Of a DNA stretch of 64,000 nucleotides, positions 10,351 to 19,846 are shown one piece after another. The first letter of the stretch is position 1; every line of letters begins with the position of its first letter. The translations under genes were made by a program, and so were the position numbers. Below the pieces are notes generated by a model. The model was not told the origin of the DNA. It made no database searches and saw only the letters and a list, made by a program, of their open reading frames with translations. Source of the stretch: Zea mays (Eukaryota; Streptophyta; Magnoliopsida; Poales; Poaceae); NCBI RefSeq assembly GCF_902167145.1, contig NC_050101.1, forward strand, positions 127,688,990 to 127,752,989, in the 5' to 3' direction.

Positions 10351-11051
10351 GTTGAGATTAAGAGAACCATACCAAAAGGATCAGTGTAGTCTACCTCTAA
10401 GGATTTCAAGACTAAAAAGATATTTGCTGGTGGGCTTCCCTCGACACTAACAGAAGGTAACATCAGTATGTCACATGATGGATCAGCTTTGTTTTACATT
10501 GATTTTTCCTTGATGAATGTTCTATTTGTTAACCTTGATCAGAAGATTTCAATAGATTCTTTGCAAGATATGGGACTGTGGTAGACCACTAGATTATGTT
10601 TGATCCTGAAACCAAACATCCTCGAGACTTTGGATCTATAGTTTTTCAATCTGAGCAAGTTGTAGATGATTTGTTACAAATGGAAATATGATTGACCTTG
10701 TTGGTTCGAAGATAGTCTACAGTTCCTTATAGAAATGGCACAAATGGTCATCCCCTCCATTTTTACCTACGGTAAAATATGTAAAGTAATTTCAACAAAA
10801 GGAAAATACATTCTTCAATTGCAAGTCACCAGTTGTGCTATTCCATGGGAAATCATGCTTATTTGATAGAAGGGACTTTGACCAGGCTTAGGTCATTTGC
10901 TTTGTTTGTAGGTGGAGATCAAGAAAGCGACACCAAATAAATCCTCCAATGCACCACCACCACCAGTCTATGGTAGAAATGCTAGGTCATCATATGGTAG
11001 TGCCTCTAGGGACCACCCTTCAGCTGATAACTATGGTGCATTGGTATAATA
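10351..11051 (+). pseudogene. Captured hnRNP-type RNA-binding protein fragment
   Basis: The plus strand gives VEIKRTIPKG, DFKTKKIFAGGLPSTLTEG, then an 86-nt GT-AG intron (10457-10542). It continues with FNRFFARYGTVVDH, HPRDFGSIVFQSEQVVDDLL, GNMIDLVGSK and, after another gap, VEIKKATPNKSSNAPPPPVYG. This order matches the end of the first RRM and the whole second RRM of plant hnRNP A/B-like proteins (RNP motifs KIFAGGL and RDFGSIVF). Stops and frameshifts break it. The kept intron means it was copied from genomic DNA, not from mRNA. Confidence 0.82.
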
Positions 11052-11957
11052 GCTGGGCACGAACATATGAGTTACATCGCTTCGTCAAAGAAAGATGCAA
11101 AGCACTTTATAGGTAAGATGGATTATCAAATAATATTATTTGACATTTAGGTTTTTTTTGTTTTAGAATTTTTAGATGGTAGATTGCTAAACTTGGCTAT
11201 TCCTATTAACCATTGTTTCCTCTGTAACGGAGTTCTGGAAGAAGGTTCCTTCGAGTAAGCCATATCGCATTATACTCGGTGATGTGAGAGACAAGCTTTA
11301 CAATACACATGAGCGGGCATGCCAATTGTTATCCAGTGTATATGCTGACATTCTTTAAGAATCTACTGTCACAAACATTGAGAAGGTCAACTATTGATCA
11401 AAGAACCTTTGAATTGCACCAGTTGAATAGTGCTTTTTTCTTAAGTTATATGCCTCACATTGAATTGTCGCATTCATTGATGCCATTCGATTATATGCAT
11501 GTTATATTCCTATTGTACAATTCGTTCAAAGTGTCTTCTCATTTTTCTACACTTCTAAATCTACTTGCTAACGAATTATGCATCAGTTATTTTCCTCTCA
11601 CCGCACTCACAAATCCAAACCAATTTTCTATTGGTCCATGACTGATTAAATTAATAGTAATTAATGGAAGGGACTTTGACCAGGCTTAGGTCATTTGCTT
11701 TGTTTGTCGGTGGAGATCAAGAAAGCAGAACCAAATAAATCCTCCAATCCACTAGACCACCACCACCAGTGTACGGTAGAAATGCTAGGTCAACATATGA
11801 TAGTGGCTCTAAGGACCACCCTTCGGCTGACAACTATGGTGCATTGGTATAATAGCAGGATATGAACATATGAGCTACGTCGCTCATCAAAGAAAGATGC
11901 AAAGCACTATATAGGTAAGATGGATTAGCAAATAATATTGTTTGACATTTAGGTTTT
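10868..11957 (+). repeat. Duplicated hnRNP-tail block inside the Helitron
   Basis: About 10872-11160 and about 11668-11957 are the same sequence with few changes. Each runs from 'gggactttgaccaggcttag' to 'attgtttgacatttaggtttt' (or a close variant) and includes the hnRNP tail exon. The PEP carboxylase piece and an unassigned stretch (11393-11660) lie between them. Confidence 0.85.
11230..11392 (+). pseudogene. Captured PEP carboxylase fragment
   Basis: The frame reads [20 protein letters not shown] followed by [21 protein letters not shown], then after a stop STVTNIEK. This is a well conserved central region of plant phosphoenolpyruvate carboxylase (EFWK...[20 protein letters not shown]). 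Only part of one exon is present, preceded by what looks like an intron acceptor region. It sits between the two copies of the hnRNP tail duplication. Confidence 0.8.
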
Positions 11958-11961
11958 TATA

Positions 11962-12317
11962 TTTTATATAATACACTATTAGGTGAGTGCATGTGCGTTG
12001 CAGGTCTGGGTTTCTCTTTGATATCATTACGGACGGCTCGCGAATGTTGTCATCCATCTCATAATCATATAACACATATGTATATATAAGTTATCGAGAT
12101 ATTATATGTTCCAGATGCAATGCACGAGCACTGACCTATCTTATATAATACACTAGGTGAGTGTCCGTGCGTCACAGGTCCAAGTTTCTCTTCGATGTCA
12201 TCACGGACAGCTCGCATATATGTCATCCTCTATCTCATAACTATATAACACATATGTGCATATATAAGTTATCGAGATATTATATGTCCCCGTTGCAACG
12301 CACGGGCATTGACCTAG
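11962..12317 (+). repeat. Two tandem copies of the Helitron 3' end region
   Basis: Two copies of about 170 bp (11962-12135 and 12147-12317) share 'aatacacta', 'tttctctt(t/c)gat', 'acggac(g/a)gctcgc', 'ttatcgagatattatatg' and the terminal hairpin block. Only the second copy has the intact terminal CTAG, and the first reads CTAT. This suggests two termination events or a terminal duplication. Confidence 0.7.
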
Positions 12318-12642
12318 TTATATTATGGAGGACCCAGTGACCCATGGAGGAAAGTGTCAAGTGGACCTTAGTGAGATGCGCAATTTTTTAATCTATTTTA
12401 CCCAACGTGAACATGACACAACAATGTGTTCATCCTTAAGAAAATTGTGGCATTGCATTGGGCTGGGATGTGACAATCGCACTTGTCGTGATGGTTAAAT
12501 TTTTGAAGTTTAGGATTAAAAAATCCATGATTTCTGCACGTTTGCCAACGATGTGGAGAGAGAAGCAGGATGGCGAACGAGGTGGCGGTAACTGAGGTGA
12601 GGACCATCATTATCGTGCAGAGGTATAAATGATCAAATGGTA
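12318..12642. other. Unassigned sequence between Helitron and gypsy nest
   Basis: I see no gene, repeat end or RNA gene here. A minus-strand frame (12398-12610) has no recognisable domain. Confidence 0.4.
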
Positions 12643-13253
12643 TGTCGGGTTTTGGGTCCGACCACGCACCCGGGGTTGCCCCTCAAGGTGCTTTTTGGAG
12701 TAGGACGGTGTTATCGACTGTAGCTCGATGGTTCGTGCTAGATGCATGAGAAACAGTGGGCAGTTGTGTACAGGTTCGGGCCGCTTTGAGATGCGTAACA
12801 CCCTACGTCCTGATGTGAGTACTTTATGTGGTGGGTTACAAGGAGATTCTCTAGTATTGGAGACGTAGAGAGCCGACGTGATGGCTAAGTAGAATGAGGT
12901 CGATCGTCTTGAAGGGGTGCCCCCTAGGCCTTATATACTCGACCGTGGGCATTACATGTGGATATGATAATAACAGGTGCCTAGATAATAGTGAACTGAT
13001 TGAGTCTATCTTCCTATAATTCAGCCGACCCATCCTAGCTCAGTTCAATGTACGTGGCCCCTGCGCGGGAAGGTCGGGTCACTTTGTGATCGCCGCTTGA
13101 ATTCTTCAGGCCGTCCGGGCTTGCATCGATCCAGTTTATTGGACGTTCCTCCCCAGGCCCACGAAGGGATGACCTTGCGGATTACTGGGCCCACGGGCCC
13201 CTTGCGAGGCATCTTGTCCTTCTGGTGGACCCAGGGGATATATGTCCCCCACA
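12643..13253 (-). repeat. 3' LTR of the outer gypsy element
   Basis: This 611-bp LTR is matched by the split copy at 25925-26147 and 51326-51421. On the minus strand it begins TGTGGGGGACA and ends CCGACA. The polypurine tract GATTGGGGGCT lies immediately outside it at about 13254-13266. Confidence 0.88.
12930..12937 (-). promoter_or_regulatory. TATA box in the outer gypsy LTR
   Basis: TATATAAG on the minus strand lies in a GC-rich context in the middle of the LTR, a suitable position for the U3/R promoter of the element. Confidence 0.55.
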
Positions 13254-13439
13254 AGCCCCCAATCTTTGGGTTGATTTTGAAATAACCGGCCCAAAGATCC
13301 AAGGTCTAGCTTGTAGTTTTTGATTTTAACAAGAAATGCCTTGGAAATAAGCATGCCAGGTCACTACTTCCGAATTCTGAGTGATCCGGTAAAAACGATC
13401 TTTTACTGTCTTCTTCCGCTATCATTCCTCGAAATTTGG

Positions 13440-13885
13440 CGTTTTGTCTCAGTTTCATGCTTCAGAGGTCAGCATTTTGCACTGTAGAACTTTGAAGTTC
13501 ATTGGGTGCACCGAAGGTGCACCCAATGGGTGTAGCCCTTGAGCTTCGAGTGGATTTTTGCAGATAATCCACTCGAAGGTATTCATTTCAAGTATCCTCA
13601 GAAATTACTTTTATCTTCCACCTGTGCTTTTTCAGAGGTCAGCCTTGCATTAGTTTTGCTGTATGCTTTAGAGGTCAGTATTTTGTTTTTCGGGGATGAT
13701 TATTCATTGGGTGCACCGCAGTGTAGCCCCCGAGCTTTGAGTGGATTTTTGAAAATAATCCACTCGAAGGTCTTTGTTTCCAGCTGTTTTTTAGAAATCA
13801 CCCTTTTCTTTTGTTGAATGCTTTAGAGATCAGCATTACATCATTAACATTATGCTTTAGAGGTCAGCATATATTTTTTGTCTTT
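13440..13885. repeat. Degenerate tandem modules with hairpins, outer gypsy 3' region
   Basis: Two units of about 200 bp (from 13462 and from 13667) share 'gctt(c/t)agaggtcag', 'attgggtgcacc', 'gtagccc' and an inverted repeat GAGTGGATT...AATCCACTC. The first unit contains the perfect inverted repeat CATTGGGTGCACC-gaa-GGTGCACCCAATG (13500-13528). Confidence 0.75.
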
Positions 13886-14401
13886 GAAGCCGAGTACGTG
13901 ATCTGCCCATATCTTGCTAGGACTGGCAATTTATCTGATCTGCGACTGATTGGACGTTCGATAGATGGCCTTTGGCTAGTCTTCATATCACTTCGTGCTT
14001 TAATGCTTCTGTCGATTAGACTTGTACCTCATCGGCTATATTTGGCTTTCCTCTGATATCTGTTGATATCCTTCTTCTGTCTTGAGGTATTCATTGCGTA
14101 TACTGTATGGATGTGACTGCTTGGGAAAATCTATTGAAAATTCCTGGACGTCCCCCCCCCAATGGGTGTGGGCAAGGGACGGCTTGGTGCACTGAGCGTT
14201 TAGCAAACTGCTTCTGAGTAGTAATTTGATGTGACCGCGGTTGTAATCATATCGCCCAAGCAGTTGACTGAAGTCCCAATGGGTGTCGTGTTACGTGGAA
14301 CGGCGTCAGCCGCCTGACGTGTCTCCAGACGGTTTGAATTGTATATTGAATTTTTGCGACTGTTCGGTGGTCGTGGTAGGAGGTGAGCGGTTGCCTTCTT
14401 C

Positions 14402-14409
14402 TATAAATA
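14402..14409 (+). promoter_or_regulatory. TATA box for the antisense acidic ORF
   Basis: TATAAATA lies 73 bp upstream of the ATG at 14482, on the strand opposite gag-pol. The spacing leaves room for a transcription start near 14435 and a leader of about 45 nt. Confidence 0.65.
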
Positions 14410-14481
14410 GTGTTCTTGCTTCTCCTGCATTTTCACATCTCTTACCGCTGCCCGCTTTCTTCTTTTTCCTTCTACTCCACC

Positions 14482-14931
14482 ATGGGCAAGAGCAAGAAGG
14501 GTGGTAGTTCTTCGCATCACTCTGGCGACAAGCGTGAGCCGACTCCTCCCTCGGAGGACTTCGGCGACTCGGAGTACTCGGAGGAGGAGTTCTCCTCCGA
14601 GTCCGAGGGCTCTCCGATCCATGCCTCTCCCCCGGCGTCATCTGATGACTCAGACGACTCCCAGGGGATCGCCGCAGAGGTGTGGACATACATCCGGGCC
14701 GTCGAGCACGACGGGCTCGAGGGCTCGGATGAGTCGGAGTACTCCTCGGACGAGGAGAACTCCTCGGAGTCCGAGGAGGGCGGAGGCAGTGATGGCAGTG
14801 ACGGCAACGACGACGGAGGCGATGGTGGTGGCGGCGACGACAGCAGTAATGGCAGCAAGGGCAACAACAGGGGCAGCAACAAGGGCAGCAACAAGGGCAG
14901 CAACAAGGGCAGCAACAAGGCTAGTGGCTAG
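14482..14931 (+). CDS. Acidic Ser/Gly-rich protein encoded antisense to gag-pol of the outer gypsy element
   Basis: This is an unbroken 149-codon ORF. It starts at an ATG in an ideal context (CCACCATGGGC), with TATAAATA 73 bp upstream. The N terminus is basic (MGKSKKGG). Residues about 20-110 are dense in Asp, Glu and Ser (EDFGDSEYSEEEFSSESEG and similar). The C terminus carries about four GSNK repeats. No known fold, signal peptide or membrane segment is visible, and it should be disordered. It lies between the 3' LTR and the larger antisense gene at 15881. A 10-bp-arm hairpin follows at 15047-15067. An open frame next to a pol full of stops is notable, though short repetitive ORFs can survive by chance. 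Function is unknown. The acidic tract could bind basic partners such as histones, but that is speculation. Confidence 0.6.
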   Translation: MGKSKKGGSSSHHSGDKREPTPPSEDFGDSEYSEEEFSSESEGSPIHASPPASSDDSDDSQGIAAEVWTYIRAVEHDGLEGSDESEYSSDEENSSESEEGGGSDGSDGNDDGGDGGGGDDSSNGSKGNNRGSNKGSNKGSNKGSNKASG

Positions 14932-15046
14932 ATGCCACTGGTTTTAAATGTTAGTATAGATTAGTAGTAGAAGTAGTATTAGTGAAATAATGTAGTAGTA
15001 ACTAGTAGTATAGTGTAGTGAAATATGATGTAGTAATGGGGAGGAC

Positions 15047-15067
15047 ATCAACTCATAATGAGTTGAT
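15047..15067. terminator. Perfect hairpin downstream of the acidic ORF
   Basis: ATCAACTCAT, one base, then ATGAGTTGAT gives 10-bp perfect arms 116 bp after the stop codon. It is followed by A/T-rich DNA with 'aatgaa'. It may act in 3' end formation, but this is only a position-based guess. Confidence 0.35.
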
Positions 15068-15204
15068 TTGTAAGTTCGGTAGTGCTTCCCTTATAATGAA
15101 GAATGATTTTGCCCCATCATGTGTGTACCATTTTGCCTTCTTGTCGATCGTCGATCGTGTTAATGCTTACTGCAGAGGCTGTTTCTGAACGTGATGCTTG
15201 AGTA

Positions 15205-15748
15205 GCGCTTCAGTCTGCCTTCTTCGCGATGTCCGCGCTTTAGTGGTAGCGGTCGAGTCGTTTTAGAGTCACGTTGCTGCTTTGGGAACGTCAGCCGAGT
15301 GATTATTGGCAATGTCGGCGCTTTTAGAAGTGGTAGCCGAGTGATAGCGAGCCACGTTGGTGTTTAGCTAAATAACGACCGAGCGGTTACTGGTGATGTC
15401 GACGTTTTAGAGGTAACCGCCGAATCCTTTGGGGCCACGTCACTGCTTTAGGAATAACAGCCGAGTTACTGCTGGCGACGTCGGCGTTTTAGAAGTAACA
15501 GCCGAGTGATAACGGGCCACGTCGGCCGCTTTGGAAATAGTGGCCGAGTGAAGTCTGGTAACGCCAGCGTTTTTAGAAATAACAGCTGAGTTAAATTGGG
15601 CCGCATCGGCCGTTTTGGAAATAACGACCGAGTGATGACATGGCACGCCAGCGTTTTAGAAATAACAGTTGGGTGATGACATGGCACACCAGCGTTTTAG
15701 AAATAACGGCTGGGTGATGACTGGGCGCTTTTTAGAAATGACGTTTGG
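15205..15748. repeat. Degenerate short tandem repeats (about 12 units of 40-50 bp)
   Basis: The theme 'gcgttttagaaataacagcc', 'gagtgatgac', 'ggccacgtcggc' recurs with substitutions and length change across the stretch just upstream of the antisense gene at 15881. It has no coding sense. It may be that gene's promoter region or an expanded spacer. Confidence 0.75.
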
Positions 15749-15880
15749 CCCGGGAAAACCCCATATGTACTGCACTGTCGCATGCCTCTGCATTCTATGC
15801 CCTAGTTTTGCTTTTCTGCATCCAGGCCTTCTCTGCTCTCTTGCAATTCTGCCTCCACTCTGTTCGTCAGCAAGGTTGAG

Positions 15881-18800
15881 ATGGCGCCCAAGCGGAAATC
15901 CCAGAGTTCGTCTGCTGCAATCATTCCTCCTATCGATCTCAACAATCAGTTGCCCTTCGCAGGTAACCACATGTCTGTTGTCTCTGAATCTGCCTTTTTC
16001 ATCTCGTATCCATCAGAGTTCTTCCTCCGAAAGAGCTCTGTTCTTGGCGGATCTGCCGTGGGGTCACTGTTCCGACAGAAGATACTCACGAATCCGTCAT
16101 TTACGTTCCTTTTCTCATCTGCGGCCTTGCTCTTCCCATTTCTCCTTTTTTCTGCGGTCTCCTTGATTTCTATCATTTGAATCTGACCCATCTGAATCCC
16201 AATTCCATTGTGCAAGTTTCTGTTTTTGTTCACTTGTGCGAAGCTTTCCTTGGTATTCTGCCACATTTTGGCCTATGGAAGTACTTGTACCACTGCCGGC
16301 CTAGGATGGCCGAAGGGCAGCACCAGCTTGTGGGGGGCGCGAGTTTGGAGATGCACCGTGGGAGGAAAGCCGACTATCTCGACATCCCACTCAAGGACAG
16401 CATCAAAGGATGGCGCCTAGAATGGTTTGTCGTGGAGAACCACGGTAATTCCCTCCCCCCACGATCAGGAAGACAGCCAGGTGTTCGCACTCCGAGCTGG
16501 ACCGAATCCCCCACAGACCTGGAGGTGGCTGAGGCAGGGGCTCTGCTTGTTGAGGTTGGATTGTTGAAAGAGAGGGGTCTGACTGCAGAAGATGTGGTCG
16601 TCGATTTCATTTTCAAGAACATTCAGCCATTAAAGGACAGAGCATACCCGACTTATCTGTATCGAGGCCTCGCTGATTCGACCCGAGTTACCAACAGAAG
16701 AATTCCTGCTGTGGATTTGGTCAGCCGGCTTGAGATGATACTCAGAGGCAAGGTGTCGAACATCGGTGCTCCTGTTGCATACTCAGCCTGGAATCTGCCT
16801 CCTTCCAAGGCTTTTACCAGTTTTGTGTCAAATCCTCCTGCTGGTGATAGCGGTTTGGGCCTTAGAATGTGACCCTCTCCCGAAGAGGTTAGTGCTTTGG
16901 TTGCCTCACTTGGTGAAATCCCTGATGATGAGAGGCAGGTTCATTTCGAGGTACCTTTGAATCCAAGTGATGCTGAGATAAGTGCCATGCTAGATATGTT
17001 GGCTGAAGATTCCTCTGATGCAACCCCTACTGAAACACTGGATGCAGCGCCCATCCCAAGAGGCTGGCAAAGCTTTGGATATTCAGAGGTCTGATAGTGT
17101 TCACCCGAAGCGTCCTTGCCGAGCCAATCAACCAACTTCTCCTGCTGAGGGGAAGAAAAAAAGAAGAAGAGACGTCTTCGCCGAGTGTCAAGCTTAGATC
17201 AGGATGCTGGTCCTTCTGCTCCTGCTGCTGAGGAAGTGCCCGTGCCAGTTTTTGCTGAAGCTGACCCCAATGGGTGTGACCCGACTGATGCTTAACCCAA
17301 TGGGTGTGACCTAGATGATGCTGACCCCAATGGGTGTACCGTCCGCATTGTTGATGAAGATGAGGAAAGAGAGGATGAAATCCCTCTAGTTCGGAAGAAC
17401 AACCGACGCTACATAGTCAGCGAGGAAAGTAGTGGTGTTCCTTCTCCAGCTTTATCTGCCCTCATTGGTCTGCAAGAATTGTCTCTGGCAAACTTTGATC
17501 AGACTCTTGAAGACATGGTCCCAGAAGATCTGTTGTCAGAGCCGGCAGATGGTGGAATGATGTATATTTATGCTGATGTGCCTGATGCCGGGCTGGAGTT
17601 ATCTCGAGCAGCGTCCCGTGCCTCATCGACCTTAGAGCGTGGTCTTAAGGGTCAGGAGGCTGGTCTGGATTGTCCTGCTCCCATGGAAGTGGGTGAAGGT
17701 CCTTCAGCCTTAGAGGTGTCTGTTACAGAGAGTTCGGCCCTCAAGGATGGCGCTAGCGCTTACCCAGCCCCCGAGGGTGTCGCCGGGGATGATCCGGCTC
17801 GGATGGGTAGCGCGAGCTATGACCCAGCCCCCGAGGGTGTCCGAGTTGGTTCTCCCTCTCACACTTCCATGGATGTTCACGTAGGGTCTTCTCCTCCGCA
17901 CTCTGGTTGCATGGCAGCAACTCAAGCTTCGGGTAAGGAAGTCGCCTTAGAGGCCAGCGTTCCTGATGACAGAGTTTTGACCTCTGTTGATGATACTGAC
18001 TTGGTCCCCACTGATGCATTGCGGGTTGTTCCGGTTGGTGATCCTTCATCGAGCCATCAATTAACTTCCCACGACTTGGGAGTTCCTTCGTTTTTCTCCA
18101 ACCTCCAGGTAACTTGGTTTTTCCTGATCTGACTGTATCCAGGGTGTGATATTGTTCTTACACTCATTTGTTTTTAACGTCAGGCGTTGGTTGATGAAAT
18201 GGCTGGTCAACTGAGGTCGCAGGGTGCTTCTGTCCCGGAAAGAGCTCTATCTCTGACGCATTGGAATCCAGTGCTGCTTCAGCGGTGGGTATCTGATTTG
18301 GAGATGGCAAATGCTGGTTAGTGCCCTTTGTTTCTTCTTTGGCTACTTGATTAATCTGCTTTTTAGCTGAACACCCTTGCTTGACTATTTCTTGACAGAT
18401 ATGGCTCGGTGGTACTCTGATCTTGAAGAAAAATATTCTCAAGGTCAGACTGAACTGGCCCGGGTTTCTGCTTCTCTGAATGATGCTAACACGCTGAACT
18501 CCACTCTCCATGCTCAGCTCAACTCTTAAAAGGTGACCAGTGAACTAAGCTTTACTTGGCTTCATCTGTTGTGTTCTTAGTGCTTGCTTGACGTTGGAGA
18601 AACCAATTCTTGTCTGCAGGAGGAAAAATGTGTTCTGGCCACTTCTCGCGACAATCTTGACAAGCTATATCGCGACGCCAGCAACTCGTTGACCATCTTG
18701 GAGAGGAGTCATCGCTTCACCATGGAAGATTTGGATACTCATCGTTATAAGCTGCAAGAGTCCTTGGACGATATGATTCGCCTCAGGCAAGTGGTGTCGA

Positions 18801-19081
18801 ACAAGGATACTATCATCAAGGATCTGCGTGCTTCCAAGAAATCAATCGTTCAGGAGATAGAAACTGCTCGGTTGTCTGTTAAGGCTGCTGAAGAGACTTC
18901 TGCTACTCTGAGGGCCCAGCGCGACAAAGCTATGGACAAAGCTATTCGCACGGGGCGAATCCTAATGAGGAGACCCGGCGTGGTTGTTCCTGATGACATA
19001 GTGGCAGATATGAATGCCGCTCCTGATTCCTCGAGTCGTCCCTCTTCGTCGATTGCTCCTGAGAAGAACATTACCAAATAG
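15881..19081 (+). pseudogene. Intron-bearing antisense gene of the outer gypsy element ('putative gypsy type transposon' domain family)
   Basis: The gene lies opposite gag-pol. Exon 1 starts MAPKRKSQSSS at 15881. The conserved domain follows from 16019: LPPKELCSWR, TEDTHESVIYVPFLICGLA, HLNPNSIVQVSVFVHLCEAF. This is the domain often annotated 'putative gypsy type transposon' or Transposase_28. Further parts are PSPEEVSALVASLGEIP (to 17091), an Asp/Ala/Ser-rich middle (17479-18108) and a C-terminal coiled coil (18620-19081, heptad-like Leu/Ile in a charged helix). GT-AG introns fit at 18109-18183, 18317-18398 and 18533-18619. A fourth of only 56 nt at 15963-16018 is less sure. It is broken by TGA at 16870, TGATAG at 17092 and TAA at 18526. 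The function of this family is unknown. Confidence 0.75.
17262..17345 (+). repeat. Three short tandem units 'ACCCCAATGGGTGT'
   Basis: Units at 17268, 17294 and 17323 are spaced 27-30 bp and encode (D)PNGC within the antisense gene. The same CCCAATGGGTG word recurs at 13521, 14156 and 14275 in the same element, and as ATTGGGTGCACC at 13501 and 13704. Confidence 0.7.
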
Positions 19082-19231
19082 AAACACTGAATGCTTTGAG
19101 TATGTGGTTAATGTGCTTGGATATTTTGTTAGAAAACACTTTTTAGTACTGAATGCCGCTATTGTTTTCCCGTTGTTAGAATACAACAGTATCTACAATC
19201 GCAGAAGTAAATGCAGTATGAAATTTCTTTG

Positions 19232-19745
19232 CGGGGCATAGAGGTCGCCCTAAGATAAGCACTCGCAAATGTGCTTGTGCTGGGTTAAATAGACGAGAGT
19301 GTACCGTGCCGATTTAAGTCATTACCGACTTAAACCGACTGCTCCGTTAGTAGGGTATAGTGGTCACCCCAAGTTAAGTAGGCGTGAGCATGTCGCACCG
19401 CCTTAAGTCATTGCTGACTTAAGCCGATTGCTCTGTTAGTAGGGTATAGTGGTCACCCCGAGTTAAGTAAGCGTGAGCATGTCGCACCGCCTTATGTCAT
19501 TGCTGACTTAAGCCGATTGCTCCGTTAGTAGGGTATAATGGTCACCCCGAGTTAAGTAAGCGTGAGCATGTCGCACCGCCTTAAGTCATTGCTGACTTAA
19601 GCCGATTGCTCCGTTAGTAGGGTATAGTGGTCACCCCGAGTTAAGTAAGCATGAGCATGTCGCACCGCCTTAAGTCATTGCTGACTTAAGCCGATTGCTC
19701 CGTTAGTAGGGTTTAGTGGTCACCCCGAGTTAAGTAAGCATGCAG
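19232..19745. repeat. 89-bp tandem array, five copies, each with a stem-loop
   Basis: The word GTTAGTAGGGT recurs at about 19346, 19435, 19524, 19613 and 19702, a constant 89-bp period. Copies two to five are nearly identical and the first is diverged. Each unit contains CTTAAGTCA-ttgc-TGACTTAAG, a 9-bp perfect hairpin. The array sits exactly between the 3' ends of two convergent genes, the antisense gene (stop 19081, plus) and pol (stop 19847, minus). Confidence 0.9.
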
Positions 19746-19846
19746 GTTGACAGTGAACAATTCGAGTGCCTTTGAAGTCTTTTTATTGATGATATACTTC
19801 CCAGTTTATAGAGTACATTGTCGTCCCAATAGCTTTTGAGATATAG

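Larger units (their letters stand above)
9549..12317 (+). mobile_element. Helitron carrying fragments of three or more genes
   Basis: The 5' end reads TCTATACTACT directly after an A (9548). The 3' end reads CTAG directly before a T (12318), the A/T insertion rule of Helitrons. About 11 nt before CTAG is a hairpin, CCCGT...ACGGG (12288-12305). Between the ends lie pieces of a P450 gene (minus), an hnRNP-type gene (plus, with its intron) and a PEP carboxylase gene (plus). No Rep/helicase is present, so it is non-autonomous. The right part contains an internal duplication of about 290 bp. The 5' end is less certain because it overlaps a Stowaway-like terminus. Confidence 0.65.

Noticed and set aside
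19232..19745. CRISPR-like array
   Set aside because: The 89-bp units are contiguous with no unique spacers, and the context is a plant retrotransposon.
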